From the NCBI GenBank assembly GCA_023411395.1, contig JAEYOV010000002.1, positions 62,001 through 126,000 of the forward strand: 64,000 bases of DNA, read 5' to 3'. Positions 25,868 to 33,059 of the stretch are shown piece by piece. Each line of letters starts with the position of its first letter. The first letter of the stretch is position 1. The notes beneath the pieces were generated by a model, which did not search any database, was not told where the DNA came from, and worked only from the letters and a program-made list of their open reading frames with translations. The stretch is from Bacillota bacterium. Its GTDB lineage: Bacteria > Bacillota > Clostridia > Christensenellales > Aristaeellaceae. The translations under genes and the position numbers were made by a program.

Positions 25868-25897
25868 ACCGCATTCCTCCACGATTCCGGATGAATG

Positions 25898-25927
25898 CAG
25901 TATGACCCCATGAGGGGGGTTTTATGC
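25898..25927 (-). promoter_or_regulatory. Candidate SigG/SigF promoter of sigG
   Basis: On the minus strand GCATA (25923-25927) and CATACTG (25898-25904) are 18 bases apart, close to the forespore consensus GHATR and CATNHTA. The transcript would start about 25 bases before the sigG ATG. SigG is known to drive its own gene in Bacillus subtilis. A small ACCCC/GGGGT hairpin lies in the spacer. Confidence 0.5.
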
Positions 25928-25938
25928 CGTGCGACAAA

Positions 25939-26679
25939 CTAACTGCTGATGCGTGTCAGTTCGACATGCAGCCGTGAAAGGATGCGTTTTTCCAATCTTG
26001 AAATGTAAGATTGCGAAATTCCCAGAATATCGGCGACTTCCTTTTGTGTTTTTTCCTGGCCCCCGGACAGGCCGAAACGTAATTGCATGATGCGCTGCTC
26101 CCTGGGACTCAGGTGATCCAGAGCGCAGGAGAGAAGCTGCTTTTCCACACTTTCTTCAATACATTTATATACCATGTCGCCTTCTGTGCCCAAAACATCG
26201 GAGAGCAAAAGCTCATTGCCGTCCCAGTCGGTTTTCAGCGGTTCATCCAGGGAAACCTCCAGACGTGTGCGGCTGTTGCGGCGCAAAAACATCAGTACCT
26301 CGTTTTCAATGCATCGGGAGGCGTAGGTGGCCAGCTTGATCTTTTTGTCGGGGTCGAATGTGTTCACCGCCTTGATCAGCCCGATGGTGCCGATGGAGAT
26401 CAGGTCCTCCAGCGCGATGCCCGTATTTTCAAACTTTCTGGCGATAAACACAACAAGGCGCAGGTTTCGCTCGATAAGGATGGAGCGCACCGTGCCGTCA
26501 TCGTCCCTCAATTGCTCCACAAGCAGTCGCTCCTCCTGGGGCGACAGGGGAACGGGCAGCGGATCGGGCCCGCCGATGTAATGGACCTGGCCCGGATGCA
26601 AAAGGGCCAGCCAGAACAGTACCTTCCTGCGCAAGATTGTATACCACCGCCGGGGAATGACGAGCACTTTTAAGCGCAT
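25939..26679 (-). CDS. sigE: Pro-SigE mother-cell sigma factor
   Basis: A 246-residue sigma factor made as an inactive membrane-bound precursor. The N-terminal pro-sequence has a hydrophobic stretch ([16 protein letters not shown]) followed by [13 protein letters not shown], the region cleaved by SpoIIGA. Regions 2-4 contain [19 protein letters not shown] and a C-terminal helix-turn-helix ([21 protein letters not shown]). The ATG at 26679 follows AAGGAGGAAAT. It is 13 bases after spoIIGA, so the pair forms the classical operon. Confidence 0.96.
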   Translation of the reverse strand: MRLKVLVIPRRWYTILRRKVLFWLALLHPGQVHYIGGPDPLPVPLSPQEERLLVEQLRDDDGTVRSILIERNLRLVVFIARKFENTGIALEDLISIGTIGLIKAVNTFDPDKKIKLATYASRCIENEVLMFLRRNSRTRLEVSLDEPLKTDWDGNELLLSDVLGTEGDMVYKCIEESVEKQLLSCALDHLSPREQRIMQLRFGLSGGQEKTQKEVADILGISQSYISRLEKRILSRLHVELTRISS

Positions 26680-26692
26680 GAAGATTTCCTCC

Positions 26693-27493
26693 TTATAATG
26701 CCTCCACCACGGCGGCAGGCACAAGCGCCTGGGCGCCGTCATAACCGGTAGGGGCTATGGCAATGAGCACCTGGCTGTCATGCCAGGTGCCTTCCAATTG
26801 CACGCGAAAATGGCTGGGGCGGAAGCACATCATCAGCTTATGGCCCGCGGTGGTTTGCACACGCAAAAACCTGAACCCCACAGGCAGGGTCTCCGGGTTA
26901 TCCGGCTTCACGGCAGCGGGCAAAAGGGGTTTCAATGAACTGGAGGAAGCCACCACCACCGGCAGCCCCGTGATGGGATCGGTAAGCTGGTTGCCCGTAT
27001 CCAGCATAGCGGGCAAACGGACAGCTTCGGGGAATATGCTGCCGCCTTCCATAGAAATTTCCACCATGGTCACTTTGGATGAGGTTTTGATCCTGATACC
27101 GCAAAAAAAGGCAGCCCCGGCCATCGACAAAAACAGCGTCCCGAAGGCAAGCCATATGGAAATTCCCTGCAGCACGAGCCAACTTAAAAATCCTCCCAGC
27201 AAAAGGCCGCAAAGCAGTATCAACAGCACCGCCTTCAGTACAAGCAGCGGCCGCAGATGAGGAAACAGGATTCTTACCATAAGCAGCGCCGACAGGAGCA
27301 CAAAGGGAACCGTTCGCAAAAAAGAAAGCCCGGGCCAAAAAGCTGCGATTCCATATGCTGTGCCGCAAAGGGCTGCTACAAAGATACGCTTCCATTCCGG
27401 TACGGGCCCGCCAAGCAAGCGGACCGCAAGCCATAGGGACAGGCCGTTGGCCAGCGTGTTGACCAGCGCAAACAGCTCCCCGTTCACTTTCAT
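26693..27493 (-). CDS. spoIIGA: SpoIIGA aspartic protease
   Basis: A 266-residue membrane protease that cleaves pro-SigE. The N-terminal half has five hydrophobic segments; the C-terminal half carries the catalytic Asp in [14 protein letters not shown]. The sequence is diverged, as is usual for this family, but context and motif are decisive. The ATG at 27493 follows GGAGGAG; the upstream extension of 70 residues is not homologous. The region upstream (27494-27639) likely holds its promoter, which I could not pinpoint. Confidence 0.92.
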   Translation of the reverse strand: MKVNGELFALVNTLANGLSLWLAVRLLGGPVPEWKRIFVAALCGTAYGIAAFWPGLSFLRTVPFVLLSALLMVRILFPHLRPLLVLKAVLLILLCGLLLGGFLSWLVLQGISIWLAFGTLFLSMAGAAFFCGIRIKTSSKVTMVEISMEGGSIFPEAVRLPAMLDTGNQLTDPITGLPVVVASSSSLKPLLPAAVKPDNPETLPVGFRFLRVQTTAGHKLMMCFRPSHFRVQLEGTWHDSQVLIAIAPTGYDGAQALVPAAVVEAL

Positions 27494-27639
27494 ACCGGCT
27501 CCTCCCCATATAACACTGTTCACAGTATATGATGACCATGTCGGCGGATATGTTGATTTGAGGCGCGAAACACTGTGCCCATGCGCCAGGATGCGACAGT
27601 TGCTTTTTATTTTTTTAATACAGAAATTTGAAAAGGGGG

Positions 27640-27684
27640 TTGACAAAAAATGCGCCACAGTATATAATGCAAACAAATGTTCGC
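27640..27684 (+). promoter_or_regulatory. Consensus promoter plus dyad before the XRE gene
   Basis: Perfect TTGACA (27640-27645) and TATAAT (27663-27668) boxes are 17 bases apart. At 27669-27684 an imperfect dyad GCAAACAAATGTTCGC overlaps the expected transcription start, and could be an operator for the small XRE regulator it precedes. Confidence 0.7.
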
Positions 27685-27701
27685 ATATGGAGGATGTACA
27701 C

Positions 27702-27947
27702 ATGATGCAACCGAAATGGCAGGATAGGGAAAGGAAAGCACTGGCCTACCGTGGCTGGCTGGTTGAGGCAAGGCTTTCTGTCCGCATGACCCAAGTGCAG
27801 GTGGCGGACGCATGCGGCATCTCCCGCAGCGCGTATCAAAAGTATGAGTATGGGCAGAGAACGCCCAGGAAAAGCAAGCGGGAAGAGCTTCAAAAGGTGC
27901 TCGCCCTGCATTCAGCCGGTTTCGACAGGGGACAGGAGGAGCAATAA
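27702..27947 (+). CDS. Small XRE-family regulator
   Basis: An 81-residue DNA-binding protein with one Cro/CI helix-turn-helix: LSVRMTQVQVADACGIS then RSAYQKYEYGQRTPR. Little else is present, so it is a minimal repressor. GGAGG precedes the ATG at 27702 (ATG at 27705 is equally usable). It is divergent from spoIIGA and has a near-perfect promoter with a dyad at the start site, which suggests autoregulation. The two genes downstream may be its targets. Confidence 0.8.
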   Translation: MMQPKWQDRERKALAYRGWLVEARLSVRMTQVQVADACGISRSAYQKYEYGQRTPRKSKREELQKVLALHSAGFDRGQEEQ

Positions 27948-27948
27948 T

Positions 27949-28095
27949 ATGCTAAGCTTCATCAAATACTGGCTCGATCAAAAAAGAATGCTGCGCAGGC
28001 AGATGCAGCAGCTGCAATACAGCCGGTGGGAGCGAAGGAACCATCCGGTGTTTGCCCGCCGCAAAAGCCGATGGTCCATGGTAAAGACACTGTGA
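27949..28095 (+). CDS. Small basic protein of 48 residues
   Basis: A short gene starting two bases after the XRE stop, with AGGAGGAGC upstream. The product (starting MLSFIKYWLDQKRML) is rich in Arg, Lys and Gln and has an amphipathic N-terminal helix. No family recognised. The tight coupling and good ribosome-binding site argue that it is real. Confidence 0.55.
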   Translation: MLSFIKYWLDQKRMLRRQMQQLQYSRWERRNHPVFARRKSRWSMVKTL

Positions 28096-28175
28096 TCGAA
28101 GGCTGCGCTGCACCGCTTCCATAACGGCAAGGCCTCGGAGAAACGGGTAGGGGAATGCACTCCCCGTAACCGGCA

Positions 28176-28204
28176 TTGCGGGACTGACTGAAATCAGGTA
28201 TAAT
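28176..28204 (+). promoter_or_regulatory. Promoter of the 28263 gene
   Basis: TTGCGG (28176-28181) and TATAAT (28199-28204) are 17 bases apart, 59 bases before the GTG start. A GGGGA/TCCCC hairpin lies just upstream (28150-28166). Confidence 0.6.
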
Positions 28205-28262
28205 GCAGGGGAGGATGAGGCTGGATCGTTGTATGGTCATCCGGGCGAAAGGAGCCGCTTTC

Positions 28263-28802
28263 GTGAAGTATCTTCGACGGTTTGTATGGTACCTGGCTAC
28301 GCGGTTAATGCTTTTGTGCGCTTTGCTTGGGCTGATGACGGTGGCGTTTTACTATTCCATGAACGCTACCAACATTTATATTGTGCTCAAGGATGGCATG
28401 GCCAAACGGGCTCAGGTGATCATGATGGGGGAAGAACCGCAGGAACTGAGCAAATATTTTCAAAACAGCTTCCTTGATAGGGACGAAGCGCTCGTTCTGG
28501 CCAAACAGGGGAATTCGCCCTATACGCATTATACGGTCCGCGGCATTGACCACCGGCTTGAAATGGAATGGATGTGGTGCTGGCCCTGGGAGGATACGGC
28601 CAGGGCAGACATCACCGAAAGCATCCCCCGCATCGACGGGCGCGTGAACAACGCCAGCCGGGAGGCGCTGCTGGCTGCCGGAGGCGAGCAGAGCCTGTCG
28701 CCGCCCAGGTGGCAGAGTGCGAAGTACCGGGCGGTGCTCACCCGTGAAAACGGCCAGTGGCGCATCAAAAGCCTCACGCTGCTGGAAGTCATCAAAGATT
28801 AA
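28263..28802 (+). CDS. Single-pass membrane protein of unknown function
   Basis: A 179-residue protein with one N-terminal transmembrane helix (about residues 12-33) and an extracytoplasmic domain containing MEWMWCWPWEDTARAD and a C-terminal WRIKSLTLLE strand. I do not recognise the family. The GTG at 28263 is 8 bases after AAAGGAG; the upstream frame start at 28203 lies within the promoter. A bidirectional terminator follows directly. Confidence 0.7.
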   Translation: MKYLRRFVWYLATRLMLLCALLGLMTVAFYYSMNATNIYIVLKDGMAKRAQVIMMGEEPQELSKYFQNSFLDRDEALVLAKQGNSPYTHYTVRGIDHRLEMEWMWCWPWEDTARADITESIPRIDGRVNNASREALLAAGGEQSLSPPRWQSAKYRAVLTRENGQWRIKSLTLLEVIKD

Positions 28803-28807
28803 GAAAG

Positions 28808-28838
28808 CGCCTCTTCAAGTGCATTTGAAGAGGCGTTT
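28808..28838. terminator. Bidirectional terminator
   Basis: An 11-bp stem (CGCCTCTTCAA with TTGAAGAGGCG) and 6-base loop between the convergent genes ending at 28802 and 28846, followed by TTT. Confidence 0.8.
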
Positions 28839-28845
28839 CCTTGTT

Positions 28846-29463
28846 TCAGTATCCCAGCGTTTCCTCCACCAGCAGCACAGTGATCTTTTTCCCCTTGGGG
28901 GGGCGCGATATGGCTACAATGATATTGCACATGCAGTCGTCGCCGCAGGTTTGCACCTTGCATATCCCCGTGTGGGCGCAGGGCGTGTCCAGCGACAGCC
29001 GTCTGGCGTTGGGCGGGCAGGCCTGCTGCTTGACGCGGGCGATGGCGGTGTTCAGCCCACCGTCCGTAAGCTTGGAATGGCTGATGACAAGGTACACCTG
29101 CTTGGGGCCGTCAAACATGGCAGCTACGCGGTTTCCGACGCCGTCGATGTTCACGAGCTGCCCGTCCCTGGTAACGGCGTTGGTGGAGGCCAGATAAACA
29201 TCCGCCAGCCTTGCTTTTGCACGGGCGGCGGATACTTCCTCCTTGGGCACTTCCCAGTGCCAGGTTACCTGATGGCCTTTTTCCCGGAGGGCAGGTACCA
29301 CATTCAGTTCCCGGATGGTCATGGAACCGCCCACGCCCACGGTAGCGCCCGCGGGGATGTGGCTGAGCAGAAATTCCCGGGCCTCCTGCGACGTCTCCAG
29401 CGGCACCACCTCAAAACCCCGGCCGCGCATTTGAGAAATGACCTGTTGGATGGATTCCTGCAT
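28846..29463 (-). CDS. LUD-domain (LutC/YkgG-like) protein
   Basis: A 205-residue protein with the LUD domain (DUF162): TVGVGGSMTIRELNV, the EVSAARAKARLADVYLAS stretch and NAVTRDGQLVNIDGVGNRVAAM. A Cys-rich C-terminal part (CPPNAR, TPCAHTGIC, CGDDCMC) suggests a metal or iron-sulfur site. Related proteins act in lactate oxidation or as stand-alone clostridial paralogues; no LutA or LutB partner is here. AAAGGTGA precedes the ATG at 29463. Confidence 0.82.
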   Translation of the reverse strand: MQESIQQVISQMRGRGFEVVPLETSQEAREFLLSHIPAGATVGVGGSMTIRELNVVPALREKGHQVTWHWEVPKEEVSAARAKARLADVYLASTNAVTRDGQLVNIDGVGNRVAAMFDGPKQVYLVISHSKLTDGGLNTAIARVKQQACPPNARRLSLDTPCAHTGICKVQTCGDDCMCNIIVAISRPPKGKKITVLLVEETLGY

Positions 29464-29527
29464 AACAATCACCTTTCCAATGGAATAGGGACATGATTCA
29501 TCGGCTTTTAGAAAGAGTCCCGCTTTT

Positions 29528-30562
29528 CTAGTTGGCAGGGACGGCATCCTGCACGGCGCCGATCCCCTCCGCATACGGGTTCAGGGGAAAGGGAGTATCT
29601 CCCTGGATGCGCTTTATAACGGCCTGCGCTTCCTCCCCGGTGACATGATAGGGCTGGAAATTGTTCTGCGGCTGAGTGCCGCTGGTATGAACGGGAAGAA
29701 TGGTAAGCTGCTGGCTTTTGAACGCGCCGCCTTCAAAGGTGAGCTTCACCTGTGCGATGTAGGCTTGCAGGCTGCGTGGGTTTAGTTTCAGGTTGCCGCC
29801 AAAGCTGAAATTGCCCACGCTGTAGAGAATGAGCCGGTTCTTGTAGATTTCAATGCCCTGTACCACATGGGGATGGGTACCCACCACCAGATCCGCCCCG
29901 CTCAATATGACCTCGTGGGAAGTGAGCCTTTGCTTTTTGTTGTGTACAAAGGAGTATTCCCAGCCAAAATGAAGATTCACGATCACAAACTGGCAGCCGT
30001 CTTCCGATTTTAACGAAGCGATCCTTTTATTCAGGGATTTGCCATGGGTGTTATAATCTGTAATGGTCAGCCCCAGAAAGGCAATACGGATGCCGTCCTT
30101 TTCCAGGATGTACACATCCTCTTTTTCGCAGTAAGCAATGCCGGCGTTTTTCAAAATCTCCTTGGTGCTTTCCATGCCGGTTTTCCCGTAATCATCGGTG
30201 TGGTTGTTGCCCAGATTGACCATTTCGATCCCGCTTGAGGTCAGGATATTCACAAACGAGGAAGGCCCCCGGAAACGGTAGGTCTGCTTCTTGTTTTCGC
30301 CCTGGGCGCTGTCCGCCAGAACACCTTCCAGGTTGACCACCGTCCAGTCGTCGTTCAGAAAGACATCCCGGACCTTTTCCAGGGGATATTCCACGCCGTG
30401 CTCCTTAATGAAGGAATCGAAGGAGCCGTTCCGATCCCGCAGGTATTCCTCGCTGCCCAGGGTGCAGTCTCCCGCGAAGGAGAGGGTAAGCGTCACTTCT
30501 TCGGCCAGGCAGGACGGCATGAGGAGCAGGATTACAGCCAGCAGAATGGGGGCGAATTTCAT
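29528..30562 (-). CDS. Exported CapA-type phosphoesterase-fold protein, copy 1
   Basis: A 344-residue protein with a signal peptide (MKFAPILLAVILLLMPSCLA) and a PGA_cap/CapA domain: SFAGDCTLGSEEYL, VVNLEGVLADS, NLGNNHTDDYG, VVGTHPHVVQG and YSVGNFSFGG, which carry the metal-binding Asp, Asn and His residues. CapA proteins take part in poly-gamma-glutamate export, but no capB or capC is nearby, so the substrate is unknown. The ATG at 30562 follows GGAGG. It lies 19 bases after a homologous gene. Confidence 0.85.
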   Translation of the reverse strand: MKFAPILLAVILLLMPSCLAEEVTLTLSFAGDCTLGSEEYLRDRNGSFDSFIKEHGVEYPLEKVRDVFLNDDWTVVNLEGVLADSAQGENKKQTYRFRGPSSFVNILTSSGIEMVNLGNNHTDDYGKTGMESTKEILKNAGIAYCEKEDVYILEKDGIRIAFLGLTITDYNTHGKSLNKRIASLKSEDGCQFVIVNLHFGWEYSFVHNKKQRLTSHEVILSGADLVVGTHPHVVQGIEIYKNRLILYSVGNFSFGGNLKLNPRSLQAYIAQVKLTFEGGAFKSQQLTILPVHTSGTQPQNNFQPYHVTGEEAQAVIKRIQGDTPFPLNPYAEGIGAVQDAVPAN

Positions 30563-30581
30563 GAAGACCTCCGCAAATTGT

Positions 30582-31691
30582 TTATTCAGCCGGGACAGGA
30601 GGCAGCAGGGCGCCGGTCTCCTCTTCAAAAGGAGGAAGAGGGAAGGCTGTATCCTGCTGCACCTTTTTCAGCGCCGCTTGCGCCTGCTTGCCGGAAAGCA
30701 GGCGGGGTTGAAAGCTGTTGCCTTTTGCACCGCCTGTAAACCGGAAGGGGTGCAAGGAAGCCTGCATGCTTTTCAATCGGTCATTCTCCAGTGAAAACGT
30801 AATGCGCACAGCCAGCGCATCCGTTTCCCTCGGGTTGTGGTTGCCGCCAAAAACGCAGTTTCCCAAACTGTAGAAGATGAGCCGGTTCCTGTAAATCTCT
30901 ATGCCCTGCGTCACATGGGGATGATGGCCGGCTACCACATCCGCGCCCGCGTCGATCAAAAAACGGGCCATATCCCGTTGAAGGCCGTTATGCTTATAAG
31001 CGTATTCCTGGCCCGCGTGCAGGGAATAGATGATGACCTGGCAGCCCGCCTCCTTCAGCAGGGCGATCTGCCGGGCGACGGTTTCTTTTTTATCCTCCGT
31101 CAGGCTGCCGCGGATGCCCGCCAGACCGATCTTGCCCCGGTCCGTCCGAAACACGCACAGCCACTCGTTTCCGGCGTAGGCGATATCCTGCTGGTCAAGC
31201 GCCAGCAATGTGGCTTCCCGGCCGGTTTTTCCGTAGTCGTCAAAGTGGTTGTTGGAAAGGTTTACGGCTTCCACGCTGCCCAGGGGCAGCATTTGGGCAA
31301 AGGATATAGGCCCGCGGAAGGCAAATCTCTTTTCCGTGTTTTCTCCCTGGCTGCTGTCGGAAAGTACGCCTTCCAGGTTCACCAAGGTGACATCATCCCT
31401 GGAAAACAAGGGAAGCAGCCCGGAAAAAGAATAAGCGAACCCTTTTTTTTGAACCGTTTCTACCAGGCTGCCCGCCTTTTTGCCGGCCGATTCCGTGCCG
31501 CCCAGCGTGCAATCCCCGGCCAGCGTCACCGTGAGCACCGCAGGCGACGGAGCAGTGTCTGCTACAAGGTAATCCGTATCGAAGACCGGTGGCGGCAGGC
31601 TGTGGGGAAGGGACACGTGCTCCGCCAAGGCTGGGCTTGTGAGCAGCACAAGCGCCGCGCTTAAGATGAACCGGGCAAAGGCCGCACTCAT
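30582..31691 (-). CDS. Exported CapA-type protein, copy 2
   Basis: A 369-residue protein, paralogue of the next gene, with signal peptide (FILSAALVLLTSPALA) and CapA motifs TLAGDCTLGGTES, VNLEGVLSDSSQGEN, NLSNNHFDDYG and VAGHHPHVTQG. The ends are alike as well (QDTAFPLPPFEE against GDTPFPLNPYAE), pointing to a tandem duplication followed by divergence. GGGAGGAG precedes the ATG at 31691. The 258-base gap upstream (31692-31949) shows no further gene. Confidence 0.85.
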   Translation of the reverse strand: MSAAFARFILSAALVLLTSPALAEHVSLPHSLPPPVFDTDYLVADTAPSPAVLTVTLAGDCTLGGTESAGKKAGSLVETVQKKGFAYSFSGLLPLFSRDDVTLVNLEGVLSDSSQGENTEKRFAFRGPISFAQMLPLGSVEAVNLSNNHFDDYGKTGREATLLALDQQDIAYAGNEWLCVFRTDRGKIGLAGIRGSLTEDKKETVARQIALLKEAGCQVIIYSLHAGQEYAYKHNGLQRDMARFLIDAGADVVAGHHPHVTQGIEIYRNRLIFYSLGNCVFGGNHNPRETDALAVRITFSLENDRLKSMQASLHPFRFTGGAKGNSFQPRLLSGKQAQAALKKVQQDTAFPLPPFEEETGALLPPVPAE

Positions 31692-31949
31692 GGACTCCTC
31701 CCAACAAACGGATGGGAAGATTATACCATATCCGGCGGAAAATGCATAGCGGAATACTGGGCGCGGCCGGCAGGAAGGCAATTGTGTGCATCTTGCGGGA
31801 ACGCTTGATCAGCAATATCCCGCATGATACCATAAAATCGCATGTTGCGCAGCAGCACCGGCCCAGTGTGAGCCGGGAAGGATTGCGCGGCGCAGAAAAC
31901 GCTCAACAAGCTGCTGAGGCAAGGTACAAAAGGGGAAGGGCGTGCGGTC

Positions 31950-32696
31950 ATGGGAGAACAGATCATTTATCCGGGTCGGCGCGGCATTATCGAACGAATG
32001 AAGGAAGAGGTAGACGCCGTATTGGGCGAAGGTGCGTGGGAGGATATCCGGAAGACGGGCTCTGGCCCGGAGGAGGATATGGATGAAGCCGCCTTGAGCA
32101 AAGCAACGCGGGAGATGCTGAAACGCTTTGATTCAAAAGCCGATCCTAAGGCGCGGAAGACTGCTTTTTGCAATGTCAGGCATGCGCTGACCCCGCAGCA
32201 TCTTCACTGGGTACGGGAACTTTTTTTGAAATATGGGCATATCGATGCCTTCTGTGACGCCCTTCGCCAGGAAAACAGGGAGGGCTTCCAAAAGGCGCTG
32301 GAAACAGGGGAAGGATTTCACGGCCAGCCTGTTGATCAGAGCGTCGTCGATTTCTTTGAGGAGCAGCCTTATCTGCTTTACGGCGCGCGCAAAGGGCGGC
32401 AGATTCATGCCACGGCCATCCCCTGCCAGACCAGCGCCTATCTTCTGGAACCGGACCCCAGAAAAAAGCGTTACCTGGCCTGTCATTGTGCATTTGCCCG
32501 CGAATCGCTTCTTGCGGCGGAGGGACCGGTTTCAAAAACCCTTTGCTACTGCAGCCTTGGCCATACGATGATTTTCTGGGAAACGGCGTTGGATGCAAAG
32601 CTGTCCGGCGAAGTGGTGGAATCTGTTCTGGATGGCGGGCTGCTCTGCCGGTTTGTGATTGGCCTGCCCGATGACATCGTGGAAAAATATACCTGA
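31950..32696 (+). CDS. DUF6144-like, Cys-rich conserved protein
   Basis: A 248-residue soluble protein. The C-terminal half has CHCAFARESLL, TLCYCSLGH and a final GGLLCRFVIGLP, a pattern shared with the L-2-amino-thiazoline-4-carboxylate hydrolase-like group (DUF6144). The paired Cys/His residues suggest metal binding. The N-terminal half is helical with CNVRHALTPQH. Function unknown. The ATG at 31950 follows GGGGAAGGG at a long spacing. The gene stands alone between the capA pair and the 6S RNA. Confidence 0.65.
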   Translation: MGEQIIYPGRRGIIERMKEEVDAVLGEGAWEDIRKTGSGPEEDMDEAALSKATREMLKRFDSKADPKARKTAFCNVRHALTPQHLHWVRELFLKYGHIDAFCDALRQENREGFQKALETGEGFHGQPVDQSVVDFFEEQPYLLYGARKGRQIHATAIPCQTSAYLLEPDPRKKRYLACHCAFARESLLAAEGPVSKTLCYCSLGHTMIFWETALDAKLSGEVVESVLDGGLLCRFVIGLPDDIVEKYT

Positions 32697-32756
32697 ATAT
32701 TATGCCGCGGAGTACACGGGCCGGAAGTTTTTCGTAAGGCTTAGCCAAATAAAAAA

Positions 32757-32780
32757 TCCCGCCTGTGCTAAAAGGCGGGA
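32757..32780 (-). terminator. Terminator of the 6S RNA transcript
   Basis: TCCCGCCT pairs with AGGCGGGA (8 bp); on the minus strand it is followed by TTTTTTATTTGG, a strong intrinsic terminator 44 bases past the closing stem of the RNA. Confidence 0.75.
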
Positions 32781-32823
32781 ATATCATATCGCCGGCCGGA
32801 GGGGATTACCCCTTGGATCAGAC

Positions 32824-33025
32824 TTTGCAGTGCCCCAAAGTGCCGCTGCGCCGAGTTTTTTCACCCGCTTCTAAAGCAGGCTGGTGCCCTGTCTTGCATT
32901 TCTGCCGTCCCCTGGCGTTTTTGAAAACGGGGGCATGGCATCCATGCACGAACCCGGGCTCCTATTGTGGAGATGTGGGTAAAACCAAAGCGCTGGCGCA
33001 CACTTCAGGAGCATGCTGCTGCAAA
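32824..33025 (-). ncRNA. ssrS: Probable 6S RNA
   Basis: The 202-base minus-strand segment in this gene-free gap is closed by TTTGCAG/CTGCAAA. Further pairs follow in order: TGCTCC/GGGGCA, AAGTG/CACTT, GCGCC/GGCGC, then, after unpaired stretches, TTTTACCC/GGGTGAAAA. The 5' strand GCTCCTGAAGTGTGCGCC and 3' strand GCGGCACTTTGGGGCA resemble the conserved core of 6S RNA (in Escherichia coli TCTCTGAGATGTTCGC and GGCGGCATCTCGGAGA). 6S RNA binds the housekeeping RNA polymerase holoenzyme and mimics an open promoter. A consensus promoter and terminator frame it. Exact ends are uncertain by several bases. Confidence 0.72.
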
Positions 33026-33026
33026 T

Positions 33027-33056
33027 ATTATATGCCGGAACGCGATTGGCTGTCAA
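33027..33056 (-). promoter_or_regulatory. Promoter of the 6S RNA
   Basis: On the minus strand perfect TTGACA (33051-33056) and TATAAT (33027-33032) boxes are 18 bases apart. They lie just after the stop codon of the upstream nucleotidyltransferase gene. Confidence 0.8.
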
Positions 33057-33059
33057 GGG

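Noticed and set aside
32697..33059. Riboswitch or SRP RNA in the gap before the nucleotidyltransferase gene end
   Set aside because: The transcript points away from any coding gene, ends in its own terminator and lacks SRP RNA signature loops; 6S RNA fits better.
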